From: Phytophthora sp. 'mugwort'
Lineage: Eukaryota; Oomycota; Peronosporomycetes; Peronosporales; Peronosporaceae
Direction of reading: 5' to 3'
DNA length: 64,000 nt
Assembly (NCBI GenBank): GCA_033558025.1
Contig: JAUCEF010000001.1
Coordinates: forward strand, 434,001 to 498,000
Of the stretch, positions 40,862 through 49,933 are shown piece by piece; the first letter of the stretch is position 1, and each line of letters opens with the position of its first letter. The position numbers and the translations under genes are program-made. A model generated the notes under the pieces. The model made no database searches. It had not been told where the DNA came from and saw nothing but the letters and a program-made list of their open reading frames with translations.

Positions 40862-43036
40862 TTAGTCGTCATAGTGGATCGTGACAGCCCTTGTGGCACA
40901 CGTCGCTGCGAGTGTTAAAATGAGACTCAGCACGCCGTCGTCCATTGAATATGCGGCGGAATGTCGGTGCTCTTGGCCACGCACTACGCTCAGGAAGGCC
41001 GCCTTGGCTGCCACTGGCAATTTGCCTTGCACCATTGGCAGCGGCTCGCCGTGATGTTGCTGGAACGCCTCAGCGTAGATCCTCTGCAGCTCCGGACTCA
41101 TGCCGAGACTGAGGTATCTGAGCTTACGGTTAGTCTTTAACATATCTAAAAAGGCCCGGACATTGGCGTCGTCGATAGCGCATGATGCCTCGGAGCCCGA
41201 CAGTCCGAGCTCGGTCAGGTGCTGGCCGAGGTGGCTTGTGGGCGACGCGATGGCTTCAGCGAGACGCGTGATCTGCTCGTTGGAGGAAAAAACATTCACG
41301 AGACCCAGACAGTTCAGCTTCGACTCGGCTCGCTCGGCCTCGAGGCAGAAACCACTCGCGTTGGCCAGCCGGATGCCCTCCAGGAACAGATCTGTCAACT
41401 GCGGACACGCTTGGCTGATAGAGGCCATGCTGATCGGATACGAGCCGACAGCATAGAGCGCTAGAGACCGCAAGGGAGTCCCGACGAGATTCAAAAAGTC
41501 TGCAAGCACTTCACCGCCGTCATTGCCAAAGTGAAGACCCAGAGCAAGAGTCAGAGCCTTCAGTCCGACAGCAGGATCCTTGTTCTCGCATTGCTTGATC
41601 TGTTTGGCACGGAGTTTGTCGACCCGTGCGATACCGAAACCTGGCAGAACTACATCGATCTGATCGCCTTCGTCCTTTACAATGTGAAGCCACGAGTCTG
41701 CGTCAAGCAAGATGGAGGAGACTCGTTCTTCACTGCCGTTTGCTTCTTGCTCTGGATCAACAAGTGTGAGCTCCGTGCCTTCGAGGAAATGACGGACACG
41801 ATCGTGCCTCCAGTCACTAATGTTCAGCATATTCTCTTCGCGTACGACCTCGTACAACGCTGCAGTTGGCGGAGAGTTGGCGTGGATCGCGACAGCGATC
41901 GCCAAAGTGTCTTCGCGTGTCAATTGAGCTGCTGTGATGAGAGCTCTGGTCACTGTCGATCTTGTAGTCGTCCTCAAGAGCGCATACGTGAGCCACTGCC
42001 ACTTCCACCTTCTCACCTCCTCTGTGTCCGACGTACGAAATACGCCGTAAAGTCGGAGATGTTTCGTCACAGAAGCAGACCCCAAAGCAGAGCACAACGC
42101 TGCAAACTGCCAGTTGTCACAGTCATGACACCCGACAGAGAGCGTATTGACACCTCCTTGCTCAGCCTCTGCAAGAGTTTGTCCTCCTTGACCACACAGC
42201 ACTGTGCGCAAAAAGCGCCCAATATTTTTTTGCATTTGCCCATAATTTTCACCAGTCACTTTCTTTAACGAGAAGGCAAAAAGCGAAAAAGAGGGTCCTG
42301 AGCTCAGTAACTTTATCAATCGCTGCATTAGGGACCACGACATGTTCACCCCTCCCACGTCCAAGCGAATCGAATCAAGTTCCAGCGGTAGCAAGCCACC
42401 GACACTTGCAGTACGTCTTTGGGTAGCTTGGAGGATCTCTAACATTGCGTGAAGATCGCGTAAATGTGACTCCAGGACCTCATCAGGCAGCGTCACGAGC
42501 TCGAACTGTAGCTCAAACGGGATCGGTGTCAATTTCGCGCAGACATGATGTCTAGCCTTCCCCAACGACGCTTCTAGCTCCGTCAAGGCTCGTCTAGCTC
42601 CCAAATAGTCGTCATTTTCGCGCTGAGCGTTCAGCACACTAAAAAACTGTTTGCATACTGTAGCAGGTGACAAAGCGTCAGGGTTCATAAATTTCTCGTT
42701 GAACACAAACCGGAACCGCGGGCGCAATTCGCCGTCAAGCGGTGGGTCGTCTTCATCCCTCGGAACTCGACACTGGTGCACCAAAAGCGCTCGCCATGCC
42801 GCATTGTCCATGATTGCAACACGCGCGAGCAAATCCAGCGCATCCCGAAGGCGTCGGAGCGAGGTGACATCAGCCCTTTCGGGTGAGTGCGGCAGCCGCA
42901 CCACCACCCAGTGATATTCCCAGCGCGCCGAGTTTTCAGCTGTGCGTCCTTCCAGGTGCAATTTCCCACGCAGGACACGACACCAGGGATAGAGGAACGC
43001 CCACAGCGCAGGAGGAGCAGCGTCAGTCGTTGCCAT
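40862..43036 (-). CDS. leucine-rich-repeat-like hypothetical protein
   Basis: This frame of about 724 residues is open from 43072. The Met at 43036 (MATTDAAPPALWAF) is preferred because the first Met gives an unlikely leader that overlaps the gap to the next gene. The N-terminal 250 residues have no recognisable domain. The C-terminal half has irregular leucine-rich repeats of the RNI/NLR type, for example LVGTPLRSLALYAVG, CPQLTDLFLEGIRLA, LNCLGLVNVFSSNEQI, LTELGLSGSEA and NRKLRYLSLGMSPEL. These would form a curved protein-binding surface. No signal peptide or transmembrane segment is evident. It lies 75 bases downstream of the PH-START gene's stop on the same strand, so the two may share regulation. 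Function is unknown; such proteins are common in oomycetes. Confidence 0.72.
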   Translation of the reverse strand: MATTDAAPPALWAFLYPWCRVLRGKLHLEGRTAENSARWEYHWVVVRLPHSPERADVTSLRRLRDALDLLARVAIMDNAAWRALLVHQCRVPRDEDDPPLDGELRPRFRFVFNEKFMNPDALSPATVCKQFFSVLNAQRENDDYLGARRALTELEASLGKARHHVCAKLTPIPFELQFELVTLPDEVLESHLRDLHAMLEILQATQRRTASVGGLLPLELDSIRLDVGGVNMSWSLMQRLIKLLSSGPSFSLFAFSLKKVTGENYGQMQKNIGRFLRTVLCGQGGQTLAEAEQGGVNTLSVGCHDCDNWQFAALCSALGSASVTKHLRLYGVFRTSDTEEVRRWKWQWLTYALLRTTTRSTVTRALITAAQLTREDTLAIAVAIHANSPPTAALYEVVREENMLNISDWRHDRVRHFLEGTELTLVDPEQEANGSEERVSSILLDADSWLHIVKDEGDQIDVVLPGFGIARVDKLRAKQIKQCENKDPAVGLKALTLALGLHFGNDGGEVLADFLNLVGTPLRSLALYAVGSYPISMASISQACPQLTDLFLEGIRLANASGFCLEAERAESKLNCLGLVNVFSSNEQITRLAEAIASPTSHLGQHLTELGLSGSEASCAIDDANVRAFLDMLKTNRKLRYLSLGMSPELQRIYAEAFQQHHGEPLPMVQGKLPVAAKAAFLSVVRGQEHRHSAAYSMDDGVLSLILTLAATCATRAVTIHYDD

Positions 43037-43111
43037 TTTGGATGAACGGATCAGATAAAAACAATTAGCCAATGGAATCGAAGCATTCTTTTTATCATTT
43101 TTTTCTTCTCT

Positions 43112-46100
43112 TTATTTCTTCTTTTCCATGCCCATTTTCTTTGTATACGGCACAGCGTGGCGCAAGTCAATACAGTCCAGACGCACGGTGCCCAGTACGC
43201 GCTCAGGCAGTTCCATGACGCTTTGCGCCTCTATCACAAAGGCCAAATCGATGACCAGGTCACGAGCGTAACCCAATAAGAGGTTCAAAATGCCGGTGGC
43301 TACTGTGCTGCTGCCAATGTCGTAATCCGCTTCCAAATAATTCTTGCCTTGGTAATACTTCTGGTAAACCTTGGTCCCTAAAATGGCTGGCGTGGTGCCC
43401 ACACCTTCACGGATTGGCCACGTACCTAGCACGACACGTGGAATAAGCTTGATTCGCTGCGTACGGAACGCGTCGTTGGGTCCGCGTAGAACCTCATGAC
43501 AAAGGTCGGCAAACACCGAGTTTTTCTGCAGTTCGGACGGGTCTTCCGGTGTGAAATAGAGCACAAGCGAGTGGTGTGGTGGGCCAGGCAGCATGAAGTT
43601 AATGATGATGATAAAGGGGAGGTCTTCTACTCTGGGAATGGACGACTCAGTGTCATCAAAGCCATCGCCAATGAAAGAAGAGACGCCAATATGCTCAATC
43701 GCGTCGTTGGATTTGTAGAGCTCCACATTCACCAATCGACAGGCTTGACGCACAGACGGCACCTTCGTCTTGGAGGTCAAATATTGTGGTCCACGAACCA
43801 TAAAGCCTGCTGCGCTCGGCTCACTCCAGAATTTGGTCGGCAAGCCGTGCAGCACTGTGAGATCAGTGCGATATCTCTCAAGCATTGGGAACTTCTTCTC
43901 CGTAACAATCTGCTGGCTCGGGACAGGTGACTTGCCGCCCAAACTGACTCGTCGACGGCCTGAAGACGCGGTCACCGGTCGTACAGTTCGCAATCCTTCT
44001 GACGCGGTGATGGCTGTGATCATTTCTAGGAAAAACACACCGTAGGTATGAACATAGTACCAGGAACGCGCTAGACTCGAGCTAATCCAGCCATTTGGGT
44101 TCATCTGGATTGTCAACGTCACCCAGCATTCCTCAAAGTGGTTGTCACTGTCTTCTTGTACGCGAGGCGAAATGATAAAACCGCCGCCCATAATATTGGC
44201 ACGCACAGTTCCTGTATCGTTAGGACACTCTGTGTGCGTTGTGGACTGGAAGCAGATAAAGTACGAACCATCCGGCTCCATGCGCCAGTAGCGGAGCAGA
44301 CAGAGTTCGCGAGCACTCACAAATACCGGCCACAGAAATGTCGGGAAAAGCTTCCAGTAGACGACGTCACTGTGGTCTTCTGTGTGCTCTTCAAGCACGC
44401 GCGCTTCCTCGATAACGTGGTTAGAAGCGTAGAACGGACTGTCAACCTTCATGAGCATCTCGAACACTTTCCGAGGCGAGGCGTTCACCTTTAAACTCGT
44501 GCGAAGCGCTGGTGGCGGTGCAGATGCTCGGAGACTGCTATGTTGACTTAAACGTTCCGTATCGACGCGTAATTTGCTGGAAAACTCGTAGAGTTTCCAA
44601 GAAGTCTCTTGTGAGAACGTAGCCGATGTACGGAAGCTCTTGGCAATAGATCGCGGCATGGATCCGAACGAACCCGACCGTTGTCGATTTCCTGGATGAA
44701 ATGCCATTGCTCCAGCTTTCCCATAGGATTGCTGTGACACTGACCGTCCTCTAGTAGCACCGCTGACTGACGATGTAATGGCATGTAGCCTACTTTCAGG
44801 CAACGGAGTAACACTAGCTTCTTCCATGTCGGGATCATGGTCCATGTACCAGTTCAGATAGCGCTTCCACTGCTCTTCAGCCTGAGCAATGCACTCAAGA
44901 ATGCTATTGCGCCACCATACAGCAGTCTCCAAGGATTCAGCTGCGAGCGCAATAGGACCTTTACTACGGCTTTGTGCAATCATGGCACCTGCTGCACCAG
45001 CACTAGCAGCAGCCGCTGCACTCATGCTCATACCCATCACACCAATACCAACACCAGCGAGACCACCCGTCAATACCACTGCAGTTGCTGCTGTAGCTGC
45101 TGCTGCGGCGGCCGCTGCACGGTTTCGGAACTTCCGCGACGTGGCGCGTTTGACGCTTGCCCTTGCGTCAAATTCCGTCTCGTACGAGACAGCTGCCGAG
45201 TCTAGTGGAGATGATTGGAGTTCCCCTCCTAGTCTGGATGGCGTCGTCCCTGGTGTTATTTCCACTCCAGCAGAACTCTCCTCTACTTCGTCATTTGTGG
45301 CGTGGTTTAAGTGTCGGATACGAAACGTGAAGAGCTTTTTGGTCTCGATCTTACTGGGTGACTCTCTTACTTCATCCACTGTCGTGCCAGGACCCAGTAC
45401 ATACCATCCACGTGGCTCCTTGTCTCCTTTCTTCCTGAAGTAACACAAGAAGTGCGTGCCATTTAGCGTCGAACGGATCATGAAGTACCGTTCCCTCCAC
45501 AAATTAACATGCTGGCCCTTCTTGCGTAGCCATCCTTCCATCCTGATCTCTCCAGTCGTAGGCGGCAGCACTTCCTCCTCTGCCTCCCCTGCTCCAGTAT
45601 CCACAGCAACTGGAGCTGCAGCAACTCTAGATGTCGACGAATTGACCGCTGCAGACGACGCCGGAAACACGAACTGGCGGTCGCGCTCGCGACACATTTC
45701 CTCGAGAATTTGCAGCAGTCTGGGCTTCATCACCTCTCTCACGACGCTGTCATCAAGGCCTCTAGCCGAGGAACTGGTCGACGGAGTGTTGGCGTCTGTA
45801 GCGGCCTCTAGAGCTCGTTTGCGGGCGCGAAACTCGACCATCAGCTCGTCATAGAATATGCGAGCTCGCTCCTGGAACAGCGGGTCCTGTGCTGGCCGTA
45901 AGACGCGTATATCGGCGCCAGTGCCGGCCGCCCCGGCGTGTACCGAGATGTAGAGCTTCTCCAGCGCCTTGAAGACCACGCGTTTGCCGTTCTCGCGACT
46001 GGCGTAGCACGCTGTGATGTAGTTGGCGCACACGATGTCCAGCAGCATGTTGAGGCGGTCTCCGTCCAGCAGGATATCCGGGATCATGCCTGCAGGTCTT

Positions 46101-46153
46101 GAAGCGTCATCGTCCTCGGCTCTCATCGCGCCCCCTGCGATTACAATCGTCAA
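43112..46153 (-). CDS. PH-START-EDR2 (DUF1336) lipid-binding protein
   Basis: This 1,013-residue protein has three lipid-related domains. A pleckstrin-homology domain begins near residue 200 (MEGWLRKKGQHVNLWRERYF). A START-type lipid-transfer domain spans roughly residues 555-730 (SPRKVFEMLMKVDSPFYASN, then DVVYWKLFPTF). An EDR2 C-terminal domain (DUF1336) follows from about residue 770 (WSEPSAAGFMVRGPQYL, later LPFIIIINFMLPGPPHHSLV) to near the end. In plants the PH-START-DUF1336 protein EDR2 binds phosphatidylinositol-4-phosphate and restrains defence-related cell death. Here the family is likely to act in membrane lipid sensing or transfer. An unusual Ala/Gly-rich hydrophobic stretch lies at about residues 348-400, between PH and START. 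The Met at codon 10 (MRAEDDD) is an alternative start. Confidence 0.88.
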   Translation of the reverse strand: MTIVIAGGAMRAEDDDASRPAGMIPDILLDGDRLNMLLDIVCANYITACYASRENGKRVVFKALEKLYISVHAGAAGTGADIRVLRPAQDPLFQERARIFYDELMVEFRARKRALEAATDANTPSTSSSARGLDDSVVREVMKPRLLQILEEMCRERDRQFVFPASSAAVNSSTSRVAAAPVAVDTGAGEAEEEVLPPTTGEIRMEGWLRKKGQHVNLWRERYFMIRSTLNGTHFLCYFRKKGDKEPRGWYVLGPGTTVDEVRESPSKIETKKLFTFRIRHLNHATNDEVEESSAGVEITPGTTPSRLGGELQSSPLDSAAVSYETEFDARASVKRATSRKFRNRAAAAAAAATAATAVVLTGGLAGVGIGVMGMSMSAAAAASAGAAGAMIAQSRSKGPIALAAESLETAVWWRNSILECIAQAEEQWKRYLNWYMDHDPDMEEASVTPLPESRLHAITSSVSGATRGRSVSQQSYGKAGAMAFHPGNRQRSGSFGSMPRSIAKSFRTSATFSQETSWKLYEFSSKLRVDTERLSQHSSLRASAPPPALRTSLKVNASPRKVFEMLMKVDSPFYASNHVIEEARVLEEHTEDHSDVVYWKLFPTFLWPVFVSARELCLLRYWRMEPDGSYFICFQSTTHTECPNDTGTVRANIMGGGFIISPRVQEDSDNHFEECWVTLTIQMNPNGWISSSLARSWYYVHTYGVFFLEMITAITASEGLRTVRPVTASSGRRRVSLGGKSPVPSQQIVTEKKFPMLERYRTDLTVLHGLPTKFWSEPSAAGFMVRGPQYLTSKTKVPSVRQACRLVNVELYKSNDAIEHIGVSSFIGDGFDDTESSIPRVEDLPFIIIINFMLPGPPHHSLVLYFTPEDPSELQKNSVFADLCHEVLRGPNDAFRTQRIKLIPRVVLGTWPIREGVGTTPAILGTKVYQKYYQGKNYLEADYDIGSSTVATGILNLLLGYARDLVIDLAFVIEAQSVMELPERVLGTVRLDCIDLRHAVPYTKKMGMEKKK

Positions 46154-46391
46154 ATGATCAAAAATCGGCGTAATTGGAATAAAATTGTGTAGATAATGGA
46201 ACCAAGTCTAATTTATGACATCCGGGTTTAAAGTGTATCCTTACAAACGGTCGACATTCTTGTCTCGCGGTGTCATCACTCAAGTTTGCCAGTGGCAACT
46301 TGCCATTGACAACTTTTTTTGGATGCAACACAATTTGATTCATTGCAGCTCGATAAGTTGAAAGTATACTGCTATCACTTCTGAAGTCGTT
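46154..46391. other. gap between the EDR2-like gene and the protease homologue
   Basis: Short intergenic sequence; the 5' flank of one minus-strand gene and the 3' flank of the next. No gene is seen. Confidence 0.4.
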
Positions 46392-47165
46392 TCAGGCAAC
46401 GCAGACGCCCTTGATGATCGAGTCGATCCAGGGACGTACAGCAGACACTCGGGAGTAGACACTCATGCCACCGTCCTTGCCACATCCTTTGTTGCTGCTC
46501 ACCAAGCCCACAAGGACCTCATGGGCCTTCTTCTTCACAATCACGGCACCACCTTCGTCTCCCATGCACGACTTGGTGGCCGAGACGCCGCGAGAACACA
46601 AGCTGCTCTTATCGACGGTCAGCTCCATCGAGCAAATCTCGTTGCTCACCAGCTGCACTTCCACGCTTTGCAGGTAACGGGACTGCACGGCTTCTGCCCT
46701 GGTGTCGTTCCAGCCGAGACGACCGGCTTTCATTCCGGACTTAACGATCGTCTTGGCAGAGTCCAACAGCACCGGTTTGTAGGTCGACTCATGCTCCAAC
46801 TCGAGTATCAGGAAATCGTTCTTGTAGTCTACGTTGGTCGGGTGCACCATGAAGGCCACAACCTTAATCTGCTCCCCGCTGTCCGCGCCAGTGTACGAGT
46901 CGGAACCGAGAGACACCCAGCGAATGTTGTTGGGGATGCAGCTCGCCACAGTGAGGACGTGCGAAGGGCTGATGAGAGCCCCCGCGCAAAAGTTGGTACC
47001 GTCCTTGGTGGACCGAACGCCAGCGACGTATCCCTTACCAGTGTGAATTTCCGTGACAGGGACGGTGACCAGGTCGCTCGAGAAGGTGGAAGACGTCGTC
47101 TGAGCGCTGACCGAGCTCGCGACAAGGACAGCGAGTGTAGCAACGAGAGTGGACGCGAACTTCAT
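46392..47165 (-). CDS. secreted catalytically dead trypsin-fold protein (GIP-like)
   Basis: This is a 257-residue S1A-family protein. The Met at 47165 is chosen because it starts a textbook signal peptide (MKFASTLVATLAVLVASSVSA); the frame also opens 14 codons earlier. Two of the three catalytic residues are lost. The His block reads TVASC instead of TAAHC, and the Ser block reads GDEGGA instead of GDSGGP. The Asp (KNDFLILEL) and several disulfide Cys remain. Phytophthora glucanase inhibitor proteins (GIPs) are secreted, proteolytically inactive trypsin homologues that block host endo-beta-1,3-glucanases, so a similar role is plausible. This is inference from the architecture. It is divergently transcribed from an active homologue about 850 bases away. 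Confidence 0.85.
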   Translation of the reverse strand: MKFASTLVATLAVLVASSVSAQTTSSTFSSDLVTVPVTEIHTGKGYVAGVRSTKDGTNFCAGALISPSHVLTVASCIPNNIRWVSLGSDSYTGADSGEQIKVVAFMVHPTNVDYKNDFLILELEHESTYKPVLLDSAKTIVKSGMKAGRLGWNDTRAEAVQSRYLQSVEVQLVSNEICSMELTVDKSSLCSRGVSATKSCMGDEGGAVIVKKKAHEVLVGLVSSNKGCGKDGGMSVYSRVSAVRPWIDSIIKGVCVA

Positions 47166-47207
47166 CTTGAGCCACAGGACTTTATATAGTGCCAATGGTG
47201 ACAACAC

Positions 47208-48011
47208 GGCAGCAAAAGCTCAAATGGCTTTGATGCAGCATCTGCCCACACGCGCAACGCCATCCGGATGGACTTAGCCATTAGCGCAGCGTTAGATTCG
47301 GTTCTGCTACGGCCGATCCATTCGCCGTCAGCTTCAGATTGTAAAAAAAAAAAAACGTGAGTCGCTAAGTTCGGTTGCTCCGAATGTCCGGGAAGCAGCA
47401 GTGCAACTTGCGGACCAAAGCGGGATCTGCCAAATCTGAGCAAAGCTTCCGAGCTGTTTGAAGAGGCCGCGGTCCGCATCGCGGAGACCTGTTCCAGCTT
47501 GGACCTCCAAACTTTTGGTAAATTTCGACTGGACTTGGCTGGGCTCTGCATTCATTTTTTTTGTTCTGACACTTTGGCTGGAGTCTCGGTAGACGCAAAA
47601 GAGCCCTGCGTCTACCGAGATCTTCGAATGGATCTACAATGCTGTCCTGGACTTGATAAACAACGTCAAACCGCGTTGCTAACCCGGTGTAATGATCGTC
47701 GCGGTAGGTTCGCTTAATTGGGACGAATCGAAGGGCTCGACGCTGGAGTTGTGAAGGGTGATCGATTAGCAATACTTAAGTATGCACTTTTAAGCACGCG
47801 CTAGTACTACAGTTAAAAAAAATAAAAAAAGCAGCAGCTTGGTGCGAACTTAGCGCGGGATGAATTTCTAAAGCACATCTCAATGAACAGCCTGTTTCCT
47901 CAATAGGCTTGTCCCTGCGTCGGAAGCATGACCCAATGCTACAGCGTCTGGACGTCCCTCCACTTTGAATTTCTCACTGCATTTCAAGCGCCACCGGACG
48001 CAGTCTAGACG
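47208..48011. other. divergent promoter region of the protease pair
   Basis: About 850 bases lie between the two start codons. No gene is supported. A short T/A-run occurs at 47341-47356 and an inverted pair TCTCGGTAGACGCA...TGCGTCTACCGAGA at 47584-47619 could form a hairpin. The region must hold regulatory sequence for both genes. Confidence 0.45.
47961..47988 (+). promoter_or_regulatory. candidate oomycete initiator / flanking promoter element
   Basis: TTTGAATTTCTCACTGCATTTCAA, 25-50 bases before the ATG, resembles the oomycete core promoter: an initiator of the TCAYTYY type followed by a CAWTTT-type flanking region. The spacing to the start codon is normal for oomycetes, which have short leaders. 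Confidence 0.35.
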
Positions 48012-48833
48012 ATGAAGTTCGTTTCAGCTTTTGTAGCTGCATTTGCGGCTCTTGCCGCCACCGCCATCCCCGCCGATGCCTCTGATGCTGTGGAGCGCAG
48101 ACTAATCCTCGGTGGAACCACCGTACCCAAAGGCAGGAAGACCTACTACGCTGGTATGCGCAATACGGCAGAGGGCAAGAACTTCTGCGGCGGCACCCTC
48201 ATCAGCCCCACCCACGTGCTCACGGCCTCACACTGTATCACGTACGATATCCGCTGGGTCTCAATCGGCTCGCACTACAACAACGGCACCCAGGACGGCG
48301 AGCAGATTAAGGTCGTGTCGGTAATGAACCACCCCAATTTTACCGAGTCGTTGAAATTCTCCAACGACTTTGCCATCCTGGAACTGGAGGTCCCGTCATC
48401 GATCACGCCCGCGAAGCTGGCCAAGGCTGATGACTCGGACTTCAAGGATGGCGCCACGGTGACGACTGTCGGAACTGGACGCCTGTCGGAGGGCTCGACG
48501 GCCTTGGCGGGTCACAAGCTACAACGCGTGGACTCGACGCTAATTACCAACGAGAAATGTGCGGCCGACGGCAAGATCACTGTTGACGACTCCATGCTCT
48601 GTGTGGGCGGACAGATCAGCCAGGGTTACTGCGACGGCGACTCGGGCGGGCCGGCCTTCATTGAGTACTCGAACGACGATGCCGACGACGTGGTGGTTGG
48701 CGTAGTCAGCTGGCGCAACTGGCGCGACGGCAGCGTATGCGGTCGCGGAAAGAGCTTGCCCATGGTATACTCACGCATCTCGTACGCGCGGTCTTGGATC
48801 GACCCCATCAGGAAGTCTTCGTGTTTCGACTAG
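48012..48833 (+). CDS. secreted S1A serine protease, active-site intact
   Basis: This 273-residue trypsin-fold protease has a signal peptide (MKFVSAFVAAFAALAATAIPADA), a short propeptide and mature N-terminus ILGGTTV, and an intact triad: His in TASHC, Asp in SNDFAIL and Ser in GYCDGDSGGP. The residue equivalent to trypsin Asp189, six before the Ser, is Gly. A trypsin-like preference for Lys or Arg is therefore unlikely and an elastase- or chymotrypsin-like pocket is expected. Cys pairs of the family are present. It would act outside the cell on host or environmental proteins. It is the active twin of the dead homologue on the opposite strand; sequence similarity (FCGGTLISPTHVLTASHC versus FCAGALISPSHVLTVASC) shows that they arose by duplication. 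Confidence 0.92.
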   Translation: MKFVSAFVAAFAALAATAIPADASDAVERRLILGGTTVPKGRKTYYAGMRNTAEGKNFCGGTLISPTHVLTASHCITYDIRWVSIGSHYNNGTQDGEQIKVVSVMNHPNFTESLKFSNDFAILELEVPSSITPAKLAKADDSDFKDGATVTTVGTGRLSEGSTALAGHKLQRVDSTLITNEKCAADGKITVDDSMLCVGGQISQGYCDGDSGGPAFIEYSNDDADDVVVGVVSWRNWRDGSVCGRGKSLPMVYSRISYARSWIDPIRKSSCFD

Positions 48834-49933
48834 GCTAGATGGCGTGTTGGGCGATAATACAAATATCTTCGTTTTCACCGACGATCGTCGGCCTAGCAGA
48901 AACAACCACGGGAAAGTAAAGATAATTTGACGGGTCATTGCGCTTGCCAACAAGCAGTCGTCAGACATGGGCTCCATCAGCGAATTGAGGGATCAACTTA
49001 GCGAGGCAGCTTTTAGCGCTCATCTCGACCAGTACACAGGGGGCTGCTACAGTAATGAACGATCAGAACGACAATGCATTTTATGTCGGTGGTACGTGAG
49101 CGACTGACGCCTGCGGCGGATGTTAAGCAGCTGACTGCGCCACATCCATTGCTGCATTGTTCGTTGCTTCATCCGCAATGATTGACGAACGACTCGTTCG
49201 ACGAGGGCGATGGCGTGACAGACTGAGATTCTCCAGTGACGGTTGCTACTTTCCGCAGAAACGCTCGTGCTCTACCAGAGATTTCTAGAGAAACGCAGTG
49301 GTGTTTGGGGTGTGTCCGTCTACCCACCCAACTTTTTCGCGACGCTGGCTGTATCAGAGGCAATTTTAATTTGTTTGTGATCTGAATGAGAACTGGGTAT
49401 ACATCCACATATAATTAGGTTGACGATTTGTACTCAATGTAACTTTCGGCGAGGCACTTGCATTTTTAGGGAGATTAAGTAGTTTTTGCAATCTTAACGA
49501 TGACAACAACCCAATAACGGACTTTGGTCCGATTGGAAATGGAGGAGGATCAGATTGTCTACATGTATTTACAAACTTATGTGCAACTTTCGTCGGATTG
49601 GATATATCAGAAACGGAATTCCAAAAACTAAAGTGAGAGCGTTGACTACCTCCCATCCTCATTCTAGATGCGTATTAGAGAAATGCCTCGATATACAGCT
49701 CGAGAACCCGGATTCCAAGCAGATGCCTTTACTCAGCGCAAGTTTGTTTCCTGTTATCCGGAAATGTGACAAAGATCACACGCCGCGCTCAAAGTAAAAA
49801 CTTCAACACACAACCCGGTACAAAACGGCCGCCTCGTCAGCCCCGCCCGACCATTTTCTCATTTGCGAAAAGATCAAGCGCAGCGTAAACGGTTGAAGAA
49901 AGAACAGTTTTTTAAGCTTTAAAATCTTAGGCA
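48834..49933. other. intergenic
   Basis: I see no supported gene in these 1.1 kb. Frames at 49366-49662 (minus) and 49555-49797 (plus) overlap each other and have no recognisable domain. Confidence 0.35.

Noticed and set aside
41531..42268. 245-codon plus-strand frame
   Set aside because: Antisense to the LRR-like gene, with no domain and Cys/Arg-rich noise.
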